Positions 10,618 through 21,677 of a DNA stretch of 64,000 nt are shown here, one piece after another. The position numbers and the translations under genes were made by a program. The notes below the pieces were generated by a model. It was given only the letters and a program-made list of their open reading frames with translations, was not told where the DNA came from and did not search any database. Every line of letters begins with the position of its first letter. Within the stretch, counting starts at the first letter, position 1. This DNA comes from Hippopus hippopus (taxonomy: Eukaryota; Mollusca; Bivalvia; Cardiida; Cardiidae): positions 7,978,777 to 8,042,776 of the forward strand of contig OX328106.1 of NCBI GenBank assembly GCA_946811185.2, in the 5' to 3' direction.

Positions 10618-10790
10618 TTTCAACACTTTATCAGACAATCAGGATTTTCAACAACCCTAAAAAAAAAGGGTAGTAACCAGTACTTTCTGCTTTTCCCAAA
10701 ATGTTTTCTACCCTATCATAGACAAATTCTATCATTTGAACCACATATAATTTGTAATCTGCAGATGCTTCCATTGTTTTATTTGCTTAC
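10618..10790. repeat. MITE family A, degraded
   Basis: Left end CAACACTTTATCAGACAATC, a damaged central hairpin around GTAGTAACCAGTACTTTCTG, and the typical TCATTTGAACCACAT stretch on the right. Confidence 0.6.
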
Positions 10791-11490
10791 ATATGAAATG
10801 ATGAGCTATGCAGGAGGTTCTGACAAAATGTGTAGCCTCTGATCAGACTGCCTATGAACATGCTGATTGAGACTTACTCACTTAGTCTGCAAATACAAAG
10901 TTGTACATTTTCAAATGCATACTTATGCATATTTACTTAGTGAAGTACCATAATTATAAATGTTCAGTGATCCTAAAATAAGACTGAAATTGGAAGATTA
11001 AATGGCTAAAAACTAGTTCTGTTAGAATGAATGAAGATTTCTGGTACTACTTTGTACCTTGTAATAAAATAATAAACAGAATGTTTCTTATAATATTTGA
11101 ACTTGAATAAATAGAAAATTTAGGTATTACTTTGTACCTCACAGTGAAATAAAAAAATAGAAAATTTCCAGTACTGCTTGTACCTTGCAATAAACTAAAT
11201 TGAAAGTAGCCTTAGATATGTAAGAATGCAAGAAACTGTAAAATAAAAATATGAAGCCATTCTTTTGATCATGCTGCAATATTAAAGTAACCTCTTCACA
11301 ACAAGTGATGTTCAAGAATTAATGTTTTAAGGAATCAATCATTGTTCCTATATCACAGAAAACTAAATCAAAACGATAAATTACAGTCTGAAAAGGCTGT
11401 GGTCTGAATACTTCAGTTGCCAAGAGGTCACTTAAAAGAAATGTATCACACATAATTATGTTAGGTCACCCCCACTTTTATAAATGAAAT
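10791..11490. other. No gene; weak threefold repeat
   Basis: About 11030-11205 holds three degenerate copies of a block like GGTA-TACTTTGTACCT followed by an AAATAAA-rich stretch. Nothing else was recognised. Confidence 0.5.
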
Positions 11491-11549
11491 GTGCTCTTGC
11501 AAAAAGGGGATTCATGCATCTGTGAAAAGTATCGACTAGGTCAGTTATA

Positions 11550-11770
11550 TCGCAGCAGATGGCGCACCTATCCATTCATTCCTGGATTCTTTTCACCAGT
11601 ACTTTGTAATGTATTTGTCTCTAGCCACTGGCTGCTTTCCCACATAACCATGATCATTGAAACAATAATAAGTAGCGATACGAAGGAATCCTTGCCAAGA
11701 AATATGCTGAGCTAGGGATTTGAACCAGTGACCCCCTATCCTTAATTCCTGTACAATCCTGACTTCACTG
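11550..11770 (-). mobile_element. tRNA-derived SINE (type 2), degraded
   Basis: The inverse orientation of the body at 3495-3785: CACCTATCCATTCATTCCTG, TAGCCACTGGCTGCTTTCCC, and at the right a B-box-like inverse GAACCAGTGACCCCC. A family C fragment (11490-11545) adjoins on the left. Confidence 0.55.
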
Positions 11771-12138
11771 CTGGGGCTCAGAGACATGCCAAACAATGTC
11801 AGATATATCTATGCTGGTGACAAAACACAATTAGCATGATTGCTAAAGCAGTAACTTGGAACTTTTAAAAAGAAAATTTTGCTTACATATGATAGATATA
11901 CTGTTACACTGTTTTATTATGCACTGCAAATAAAACTAAAAACGCACATACATCTGGAGGGCACATATTAATGTTAATGGCTGTTTCACTTTCTCCACAA
12001 CCAATTGTCCTTACTATTTACAAGTTGATTCCTACCTGGGAATATTTTCAGCTTTTTTTTTTGAAGCTCATAAAATCTCAAAATAGATCTAAAGGTGTCT
12101 ATGTACATTTCAAAATAAAAATAAAATGTTCAAAAACA

Positions 12139-15100
12139 TTAATCAGTTTGTTTTCCTCCAACAACAATTTTCAAGTTGCCTTCTTTGTAGTCCTGTTTCA
12201 AGTTGTATGCGTAAATTGCTTCATCATTTTCATATTTAACATTATACCATTCACTAAAACCAGGAACAACGGAAATAACAGAACCTCTGTATGTTATACC
12301 ATTGGAAAATGTGTGATGTATATCTCTTCCAACCAGAAGTGGAATATCTTTAGTTTCTTTTTCATGGGTGGGCTCTATCAGTGTATCTTCAATGAGTAAC
12401 AGTAAATTTTGCTTCAGTTGTTCTCTACTTAATTTGATATATTTCCCTTGTTCATTTCTTCGAGTAAAATTGTAGATATTTTTGTCTTGATGCTTTTGGT
12501 GAAGAACGCTTTTCCTGAATCGCAGCTGAGAATGTAAAGCCTCTCGTTTTTCAGCATCTGATCCAAGCAAAGCCATGCCTTCTATCAACTGTTGTTCACT
12601 CTGCCAGAGTCCATAGAAGCAAATATCCTTTGTCATCTCTTCTAGGTTACGCAATCTTTTTCTTTCTCTCTCCACCATCTGTCTCCTTTTCTGCTCTTGT
12701 ATTTCTAAACGCTTAGCCTCAATTTCTTACAATCTAACTTTAAACTGCTGTCTGATTACTTTTCCTTCTTTTCTACAATCTTCCAAAAGCCTCTCTTTCT
12801 CTTCTGAGGGTAATTCAGCTAACCATTTTCCACTTTTGTTGTGTGAATACATAAAGTATGACTCATTAGTCAACAATGTTGCGTTTGGTCTGTATCTGAG
12901 TAACTGATCAAGTTGGCCAAAAATGAATTCGGGCAATTTGTTATGTCTCATAGCCGAACGAGTTTCACGTATCAATTCCTCAGATGGCGCAAAGAATTTT
13001 CGTCCAGAAAGGTGATCAGCTACCATTCTGTTAAGTAATTCATGCATACTAAGGAATAGAGCCTGCAACAATGGATACAATATTTCAGTAAACTGGTTCT
13101 CTTCCAATAAGCTTTGGGTAGCAATGTCATCGGTCAGCTTTGTCTGAAATGGGTTTTCTTCACCAACAGCAAATTTTGTAATTAATTCCACACTATTGGA
13201 ACCCTGTTGTAGGAAGTCTACTAGTAGTTTGTACTTAATATTCATATCAAGTATGTGACTCGACTCTTCCAGTAATTTCCACAACAGTCCAGTAATAAAT
13301 TTTGATATGAGTCCAAATGCCTTTAGTCCAGCAATAATAAGTTTTCTTTAATGTCCAACGAAACAGCCTTCAGTAAATCATTATCAGTTCCATGTATTTC
13401 ATCAAGAAATTCGGTAATTCTATTTCTGTGATGGTAAACGGCCAATGCTAAAACTGAATACAAGGTTGAATCTGTTATGCTTGAATCTCATAATCAGGTT
13501 TTTCTCATGTTTGGTTTTTAAGTAAATATGCCAAGGTAAATTTACACCATTTTTTTCATCTTGGCCCACAGCAAAAGCTTTTGATGATGTTCGCAAAAGT
13601 CTTAATGTGCCGCTTTCGTTGCGATGGTATTTCTTAAGCTCTGGTTTTACTGCAGAACCCACATCCTTTCCATCTAGAAATTGTCTCTCAATTTTTTTCA
13701 TGGAATTTTCATACATCTGCCATTCCAACCAAAAGATGCAATCACAAAAGAAATTGTTCATGTGAGTCAGTTTGTTCTTTTCTTCATCACTCAATCTTCC
13801 CATCCTAAGCACACGTAAGGCAGTATCTCACTTCTGTACTGTTCCAACAATTGATTAAAATGCTTCTCTGTTGAGGCTCTATCTGACATGGTATCTCTTA
13901 CATTTGAAAGAATCTTATAACCCACATTCATGTCATTTTGTTGTTCCTTTTCATGGCAGTATGTGGATATATCATTGATTATTTCTTTCAGTGTATCAAG
14001 TGTGCTCTGACCACTTTTATCTACCATTTCTCTCAAACCTAGTAAATAAGAATTGCTCTCTTCATCAGTTACAATATAACTTTGTAAACTTCTGCCGTAT
14101 TTTCTTGTTTCATTCGTGTAAAGAGTTGTTTCAGGTTTATCCTTTAAGGTAGAAGCAATCTGCTTCTGAGCAACGGCAATTTTGCTGTCAACAATACGAT
14201 TAACAGTAGATGGAGCTGGTACTCTATTAACGGTTTTACCACATAGTGAAGATACAGCCTTGATGATTTCTCCAACTTTTTCAGATGAAACTTTCAGATC
14301 TGTCAAGTTCATTACACATTCTAAAGTATCTGTAGTATACTTCTGAGCAACAGTATCAATTAATTGAATTTCAGCAGAATCTTTATGCAGCAACTGTAAA
14401 TAATCTATATTCTCATTTGCTTCTCTCAGCTGATTTTCAGTTTCTTTGGCTCTCTTTAAAATTTCGTCATTTTCAGATATCTTAGCTCTCAAATGATTTA
14501 TCTCTGTATCTTTCAATTTATTATTCCATCCTTGCTGAATTTCTGTAGTCAATGATTTTTTTAGATCAGTTTCTGTGGTTTCTAATTTACTTTGTTTGAA
14601 AGCAAGTTTTTTTTCAGTCCTGTCGAGTTTTCTTTTCAACTGTTTAGCTGTTTCTCTTACTTTTACGACAGTATCTCTTCGTTCCAGCAGTTTTTCATTA
14701 ACAACATCTAATTGTTCAGTTGTATGGACTGTACTATGACCCTGCACAAACCCTGTCTTGTGTTCAGACTTACCACTACTTTTTGAACTTTCAAAAGAAG
14801 TCAAGCTTGCAGACGGTACTTGGCTAGGTACTATAAATTGCTCTTTCAGGTAGGATTCCTTTGAAGCTCCGCTCAGTCTCCTGGTTTTCATCCAGTTGAT
14901 GATTCTATAAATTTTGCTGACTATAGCACTCTCACTTATTTCATTTGACGGTACTCCTGATAATTCAGATATCCATCTGTATAAACTGTTTTTAAGACGT
15001 AACTTACTTCCTACCGCCAAATGGTACAAATCTAACACAAGCCCAACCGTAAGATTATTATGCTCTAATGTGGGTAGAGGACTTCCACTTAACAAGTCTT

Positions 15101-15819
15101 CTGAACTCAGTTTATTTTTTTCAAGGAAACTCATATCAATTATTGAAATACTATTACAACAATTACTGGGTTACAACCTCTCCTACGATATAAGTCTGTG
15201 TTTTTTTTAGACCCAGACCTGAGGACTCCACCAGCTCACCAGTATAAATATTGGCACTACTTAAAGAAACAGCACCTGTTGAAAAAGTCTGTGTACTCTC
15301 ACAGAAAGGATAATCACTCATAGAAAGATCTTCACTATAAATGTTGGTGATATTGATGTTTGTGACATGGGATGCAGTCTGGACTGCAGTGTCTGTCGTG
15401 AAAATAATTCTGGGGACCTTTTCCAATGGTTCAGCAGTTTCAAGTTCATCTGTCTCCTGTGTTTGTGATAATTGCAAACTCTGTGACATAAACGCATATG
15501 CATATTTCTTTTTAATAGCATCCAAGCTATCTAGGAATGAGCCACTAATATGTTTGGACTGCTTATCTGAGGCTAATAATGGTTCTACATTCTCATCATG
15601 CGATGTTCCTTGGACAAGCTGAAAATTTTCATAACTTTTATCATATTCAGGATTACAAGAATCTTGCCGAACAGATGGACTTACATTTTTATATAGGGCT
15701 TGACCTTCTATATTTGACTGACTGAACTCGAAAAATGGTGGTTGTGTCTCTGTGTCTGATGGGGGCAGTGTTTCGTCAGAATCTGAAACCTTACATTTTT
15801 TGTAAATTAGAATATCAGT
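12139..15819 (-). pseudogene. Broken gene for a coiled-coil protein with C-terminal SH3-like barrel
   Basis: One long intronless coding region, read from right to left, in pieces. 15163-15819: acidic, Ser/Thr-rich leader with the motif IYSEDLSMSDYPFC. 13791-15134: folded N-terminal part, then a coiled coil (about residues 145-250 of this piece, RKLDRTEKKL...) and the block SDRASTEKHFNQLLEQYR. 13420-13812, 13330-13450 and 12727-13345: the rest of the core, with LKAFGLISKFITG and RYRPNATLLTNESYFMYSHN. 12139-12726: a charged helix and a final barrel (YRGSVISVVPGFSEWYNVKY). Breaks: frame changes at about 13797-13806, 13447-13457 and 13341-13350, an in-frame TAA at 12727-12729, and a frame change or short intron at 15134-15175. 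I recall this architecture as a multicopy, uncharacterised family in cnidarians and molluscs; function unknown. Alternatively some breaks are assembly errors. Confidence 0.75.
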
Positions 15820-15830
15820 TTACTCTGTAC

Positions 15831-16027
15831 TACACAATCCTACGTTTTAACAATCTTTGTAGGAAAGACTTCTGAAAAAATTGTTGGAAAATGAGCAAAT
15901 GTTGGTAAGGAGCAATTCTTCCTTTTCCCACAATATTTTCTATAATAACAAAAGAAGAAATTTTTATTTCAGCTTAATTGTCTTCTGCAAATCCTTTGAA
16001 CTTGGTTTAGTATGGTAAATAATTAAA
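15831..16027. repeat. MITE family A, partial
   Basis: CACAATCC near the left end, AATTGTTGGAAAATGAGCAA in the middle, CTTCCTTTTCCCACAATATT to the right, and TATGGTAAATAATTAA at the end. It sits between the broken gene and its possible upstream exon. Confidence 0.6.
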
Positions 16028-16428
16028 TAAATATTAAAAATCTTTATGCCAATACTAAATCTAAAAGCAATGAAAGACTAAAAAGTTAATGGGTACTTTT
16101 CTTTTTTAATATAGGAAGTTAAAAACATTAAATTCTTTCAACAGAACACTGTAATGATCATACACTAAACATGTTGATTTTTCCAAATAAATTTGCCACA
16201 TGGATAAAAAACGAAGTGATACACATGTATGACCCACTAGACATTGTTCATTACCAAATAAACCAGTTTTGAGAAAGAAGACACTGTCCTTGAAGACTGA
16301 CATATTTGCATCTTCTCTTGGCTTTTCCCAATGAATTTCATTCTTGAAAGTCGTCTGCTAGCATTTCAAAAGCATTTGCAGTCGATTTTAACAGTGAATT
16401 TATATATGTATGGGTCATAAATCGTTAC

Positions 16429-16508
16429 CTGTATCAAAGATTCTTCTTCATCACAACTTTGTGAAAATAGGTCTTCACTGATCACTTAGTCTTTCAATTG
16501 TTTGCTGT
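16429..16508 (-). CDS. Possible upstream exon of the broken coiled-coil gene
   Basis: On the minus strand an acceptor-like AATTTTTACAG precedes 16508 and a donor-like CAG|GTAACG follows 16429. The end of the exon reads SEDLFSQSCDEEESLIQ, which resembles the acidic SEDL motif in the leader of the downstream gene. In the first ten codons (QQTIERLSDQ) the frame differs by one base, so this exon would also be broken. The downstream acceptor would be near 15786-15793. Weakly supported. Confidence 0.3.
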
Positions 16509-16549
16509 CTGTAAAAATTAATTGTACAAAGATACAAATAAATGAACAA

Positions 16550-16800
16550 TACTCTGGCAAAAGGGGGCTTAATGAATCTCAATGATCCATGATACCATGG
16601 AAGTCATTGCATGATTCATAAAACCCATTTCGTCTTAAAACCGACATAATCATGTGGTAAACTAGTCATTGGACATGCAGTAAATCGACCAATATCAAAG
16701 AGGTTGTGCCCAGGTCAGCCTGCGCGAACTGCATAGGCTGACCAGTGACCTGATACTTTCTGCAGATGCATTATACCCTCTTTCGTTTGAGTCTGAGCAT
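16550..16800. mobile_element. MITE family C, full length
   Basis: Left end TACTCTGGCAAAAGGGGGCT then TAATGAATCTC, right end GCAGATGCATTATACCCTCT then TTCG. An internal hairpin CAGCCTGCGCGAACTGCATA lies at the right side. The element is oriented opposite to the copy at 1230-1482. Confidence 0.75.
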
Positions 16801-17114
16801 GCAAATGTAGTTATCACTAACAGGAGGCCTAAATATTAAATTTCTAGCAAGATACTTAAATTTATATCTTCTTACATCGGTTCTGTTAAAATGGGGGAAA
16901 TGTTTGGAGATTTGACTTACTAAAGTTACTTGAATAAGGTGATGGTTGCCAATAATTTAATAAGTAATAACATAATATTCCAGTTGATATTACAATATTA
17001 CTAATTAATGCAAAGAAACCGATATATCTGAAACAAGGTTTTGTGTGAGAACCCAAAAATTATGAATAAGAAAACAATCATGCTGCGCAGTACTCATATG
17101 TTAGAGGAATACAA

Positions 17115-18650
17115 AACAAAAGTTGTCCAGTTTTCAAATCAAGTAGCTGGCCCCTTTAATAACCGGAAATGATTCAATTTTGAGTTTTCTTCACAGTGTC
17201 TGTTATCCAAAACAAGCATTTAATTTCAAAATTCGCTCTTAGGCTCGCCAGCTACTTGTACCTTTTGATTTCACTCTAAGTAAAATTGAAAACTATCCGC
17301 ATTTTCATGACGAGTAGCTGGCCCCTAAAATGAAAAAGAATTGATTAATTTTGATATTTTTAATTTCTCCTACGTGTCCTCAATATGATTTGTTGAAATA
17401 TTTTGAAAAATCTCTCTAAACCTCGGCAGTTACTTGTCCATTTTAAATCATGGTTTCGCAACAGTGCGAAATTGTCCCATTTTCTGATCAAGTAGCTGGC
17501 CCCTTTATTAACCGGAAATGCTTCAATTTGGAGTTTTCTGACGCATTTATACTCTATTTTATTCCAAACAAGCATTTAATTTCAAAATTCGCTCTTCGGC
17601 TCGCCACCTACTTGTACATTTGACATCATTACTTCAAAAAACAGCAAAGTTGTCCAGTTTTCAAATCAAGTTGTTGGCCCCTTTAATAACCGGAAATGAT
17701 TCAATTTTGAGTTTTCTTATACATTTACAGTATCTGTTATTCAAAACAAGCATTTAATTTCAAAATTCGCTCTTAGGCTCGCCAGCTACTTGTACCTTTT
17801 GATTTCACTCTAAGTAAAATTGAAAACTATCCGCATTTTCATAACGAGTAGCTGGCCCCTAAAATGAATAAAAATGGATTGATTTTGATATTTCTAATTT
17901 CTCCTTCGTGTCCTCAATATGATTTGTTGAAATATTTTGAAAAATCTCTCTAAACCTCGGCAGTTACTTGTACATTTTAAATCATGATTTCGCAAAAGTG
18001 CAAAATTATCCTATTTTCAGATCAAGTAGCTGGCCCCTTTAATAACCGGAAATGCTTCAATTTGGAGTTTTCTGACGCATTTATACTCTCTTTTATTCAA
18101 AACAAGCATTTAATTTCAAAATTTGCTCTTAGGCTCGCCAGGTACTTGTACCTTTTGATTTCACACTAAGTATTATTGAAAAATATCAGCATTTTCCTGA
18201 CAAGTAGCTGCCCCCTTTAATGATTAAAAATGGATTGATTTTGATATCTTTAATTTCTCCTAAGTATCCTCAATATGATTCGTTGAGATATCTTGAAAAA
18301 TTTCTCTAAATCTAGCCAGCTACTTGTATATTTTAAATCATGATTTCGCTAAATTGCAGAGTTATCCCGTTTTTATATCAAGTAGCTGACCCCTTTAATA
18401 ACCGGAAATGCTTCAATTTTGAGTTTTCTTACGCATTTATAGTCTACTTTATTCACAACAAGCACTTAATTACAAAAACAGCTCTTAGACTCGCCAGCTA
18501 CTTGTACCTTTGAATTCCTTTCTAAGTGAAATTGAAAAATGTCCCAATTTTCATGACGAGTAGCTGGCCCCTTTAATAATTAAAAATGAATTGAAAATGA
18601 TATTTTCAATTTCTCTGTAGTACAGTGAATGTGATTCTTTGAAATTAATA
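17115..18650. repeat. Satellite array, about 177-bp period
   Basis: About nine tandem monomers mark their phase with AGTAGCTGGCCCCTTTAAT at roughly 17140, 17312, 17489, 17665, 17847, 18023, 18200, 18378 and 18549. Half a period later the inverse motif GCCAGCTACTTG occurs, so each monomer holds a large dyad. Two monomer types partly alternate: one with TAACCGGAAATGCTTCAATT and AAACAAGCATTTAATTTC, the other with GGATTGATTTTGATATTT and CTCAATATGATTTGTTG. This suggests a two-monomer unit of about 354 bp. No coding capacity. Confidence 0.9.
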
Positions 18651-18865
18651 TCGTTAATTTATACATAAGGCAGATTAATTGATTGAATGGTGTTTTAACC
18701 CGTTTTTTAGCATACTAGCAATTAGTCAGTCATATTGCGGCAACCGGTCAGCTATTGATATGTCCTGAGTTTCAACTGCGCTCTACCAGGTTCTGTTCAA
18801 GTGTCTTCTCCCACGAAAAGCCCAGGGCGTAGAGCGCCGATCGAATTGGAGCAGCGAGGTTAGGT

Positions 18866-19052
18866 AACCTGGGTCCGTATTCGCCAATCACTCTTAGAAC
18901 ATTCCTTGTCTTATTCTCATGAATTTTCTAAATTTGAAAATTAACACAACATCTGATTGGTTAAATGGTTTAGCCAATCAGATGTTGTGTTTCTTTTTTA
19001 ATTTATAGACTTAGAATGTTCTTTAGAATGGTTGGTGAATACAGACTCTGCA
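18866..19052. mobile_element. MITE with GTATTCRCCAA ends
   Basis: Left GGTCCGTATTCGCCAATCAC and right GTTGGTGAATACAGACTC are inverted repeats. Inside, AACACAACATCTGATTGGTT and its inverse AGCCAATCAGATGTTGTGTT form a strong hairpin, and TCTTAGAACATTCC is mirrored by AGAATGTTCT. About 187 bp, non-coding. Confidence 0.8.
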
Positions 19053-19439
19053 TCTTCACTCACCACTGAGGACCCCATTTACGGACTGATCGATCAAACA
19101 ATGTGGCAAGCGACCAAACTAGCAATGCATGGATCCGTGGAAATCGATATTTGACCAATCCGGTCATCGCATTTATTTTACCCGAAGTGCAGCCTTGCTG
19201 TCTGCTATTTCGGCTCCCAAACTGTTAACGTTGGAGGGGTACAATATTATTTACTTGTTTTGTGTTTCAAACGCTTGAATTGGTCCATGCTCATTTACCG
19301 ATTTACACCGTCTATCTGTTTAAGAATATTTCTTATTAACATGTTTACCCATGTTTGAACGATGTTTCATCTTTTCACAAACAATACATTTTTTACTCTT
19401 CCGAATTAAAAACATCTGCAAATAACGAATTCAAAATTG

Positions 19440-19592
19440 GTTCGAATGAGCTTGAAATCTCTGATAGTTTAGAAAATATTGTGGGAAAAGGAGAAAATGC
19501 TGGTTACCAGCATTTTCGTTTTTACCCACAATGTTTTCAAATTACTCTTTCTATAGGGCCGTTAAAACTCAGAATTGTGTTGTAAAGGGTCA
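19440..19592. repeat. MITE family A, partial
   Basis: Central hairpin GGGAAAAGGAGAAAATGCTG / CCAGCATTTTCGTTTTTACC, then a right end GTGTTGTAAAGGGTCAA. It is followed by a type 2 SINE body in minus orientation (19600-19745). Confidence 0.65.
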
Positions 19593-19869
19593 ACGCTTTT
19601 TCAACATTATCTCAGTTATATTACAATGGCAAGTGCATCTATTCATGATTTCCTGGGTCTTCTTTCACCAATACAGCACAGTATTCACTCAAAACCACTG
19701 GCTGTTTTCTCACATACGCATCCGTATTTTTCCCCTGTAACCAATATTGATAACATCCTCGTAACATTGCCCGCAGTCTTCTGGGGAGGTCACCCATATG
19801 AGCAAACACCAAACGGAAAATCGATCAAACCCGCGGTAGAAAATTTACGAGCATACACAGACAACTTTC

Positions 19870-20168
19870 TTTAAAGATACATCTGTCTTTGTTTTCAGTC
19901 AGTTTTAACCTATTTCATCTTTATTTTATCAAACTAATATCATTCTTGTATCTTCACGCCAAAAAGTGACCCCGACAGTAGCGAAGTTGCATAGATTACG
20001 AGTGATTGAAAATGTATTTCATATCAAAGAAATCACTGTTGTGACGTTTCCGGTTTCCAATCAAAGAAAACGATGTGTTCGTCCCTTACGCAATATATAT
20101 CAGCAATGTACCAAATGTTTACACAACTGACTAAATTTATTAACCGTTCTACAGTCTACCGTTTTTAC
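19870..20168. repeat. Inverted copy of the amine-oxidase upstream repeat
   Basis: The reverse complement matches 5172-5640 and 1850-2340: AGAGAGAAAAAACGCTGT at the right end, GGAAACCGGAAACG in the middle, and AAAGATGAAATAGGTTAAAA at the left end. It abuts the start of duplication copy 2, so the two duplication copies may be bounded by this repeat. Confidence 0.6.
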
Positions 20169-20461
20169 AGCGTTTTTTCTCTCTGCCTGTCAGGCAATAT
20201 CTTTGAGTATCTCGTCCGCTTCACACTTTGTTAAAATTTAGCTTCTTTGGGATGACAAACGTAAACCAAAGGCCACTAAGCACGAGTTTAAGACCTTTTG
20301 CGGACTGTGTAATTCAAGATCAGACTGCAAAGAATGTGGAGCCTGATCTTGGATCTACACTGTCCGCTATGGTGATTAATATCAGGCGAAAATGGCTTGA
20401 CACTGCAATACTTAGGTTCTCAACTAATCGCTTGAAAAGTTTATTTGATTTGTTTTGGATT

Positions 20462-20820
20462 TTAACCCTTTATCACACAATCAAGACTTTTAACAACCCT
20501 GGGGAAATGGCCTATTGAAAACAGTGTAACCAGCATTTTCTCCTTTTCGGACAACGTTTTCTACCCTTTTAAAAACAAATTTTTACATCATTTGAGTCAC
20601 ATTCAATTTGTCATCTTCATACGCTGTCAGTTTGGACAAGTCTAAATTTTCGTCTTCTAACAAAGGGTTAACCCTTTATCAGACAACCGTTGAAAATTGT
20701 TGGCCAGTCCAAATCTAAAGCACTTGCAGACGACAAAATAAATCTCCTTTTCCCACATTGTTTTCAAAAGCTTTCTTTCTCAGGCTCGTAAAAAGTCGGG
20801 ATTGTGTGGTAAAGAGTTAA
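20462..20820. mobile_element. Two adjoining family A MITEs
   Basis: The first runs TTAACCCTTTATCACACAAT (20463) to CAAAGGGTTAA (20671). The second starts at once with TTAACCCTTTATCAGACAAC and ends GTGGTAAAGAGTTAA (20820), is about 150 bp, and lacks much of the centre. Only the first has a counterpart at 289-490, so the second entered after the duplication or was deleted from copy 1. Confidence 0.75.
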
Positions 20821-21677
20821 GGGGACCCATGTGTATATACCTGTAGATTTTCTTTTTTTGCACGAATCATTCATTGTTTTTATGTAAAACATTGATAAAG
20901 GAATCCTAGTTAACCCAGGTGCACTTCATTTCGTTGACTACAATCATTCCGATGAAAATATGGTCGCTGGTTCAAATCCCCAGCTCAGCCAATTTCTTTC
21001 CGGGGATTAAAGATAGTCATTGCCACAGTTTATTTGTTTATATTGGAGTTTAAAGCCTTTTTAATAGCTTAGGTCATAATTATCACGATGGTCAGTGCAC
21101 ATACACATGTGTTTCCTGGCTTTCTCACACCAGAACTGACATAACTTTCTTCCCAAGCCACTGACTACTTTTCTCACACGCATCAGAGGTGAGAGGCGAA
21201 AAATAGTCGGCAAGAAAGTTTGCCTAAACGGGGTATCGAACTCGCAGGTCACAAGTCAGACAAACTAACCACTGAACTACCTGGCTGGGCATCATTGCTA
21301 CAGGATTCATTCTTGTCTCACCACTGATTATTGTTTCGACTGCAGTTTTGTGGGAAAGTAGTCAGTGGCTTGAAGAAAATATTGTGCGAAGTACCGGTGA
21401 AAGAAATTCTAGGAAAGCATAAATAGGTGCAATGTTCGCCAACATAAGCCTGACATTTTGTTGAAAACGGCGTTAAACACCATACATTCTATCAATTCCT
21501 CGTGAGGATTGTTGTTAACAGAATGAAGCGTACCTAGTTCAACAAGGATGTGATAAATACTACAAAATATAAGTCATACTCTGTGAAAAGGGGGCTTAAT
21601 GCATCTGCGAAAAGTTTCGAGCAGGTCAGCCGGCGCAGTCCGTACAATCCACTTCAGTAAGACTTGAATACCTCTTA

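Noticed and set aside
12139..15819. Intact multi-exon gene in which the frame changes are introns
   Set aside because: At three of the break points the conserved protein order continues within a few bases, leaving no room for introns, and one break is an in-frame stop. Only the 15134-15175 change could be a very short intron.
19600..19874. Two overlapping plus-strand frames near a family A element
   Set aside because: They lie in an inverted type 2 SINE and have no coding signature.
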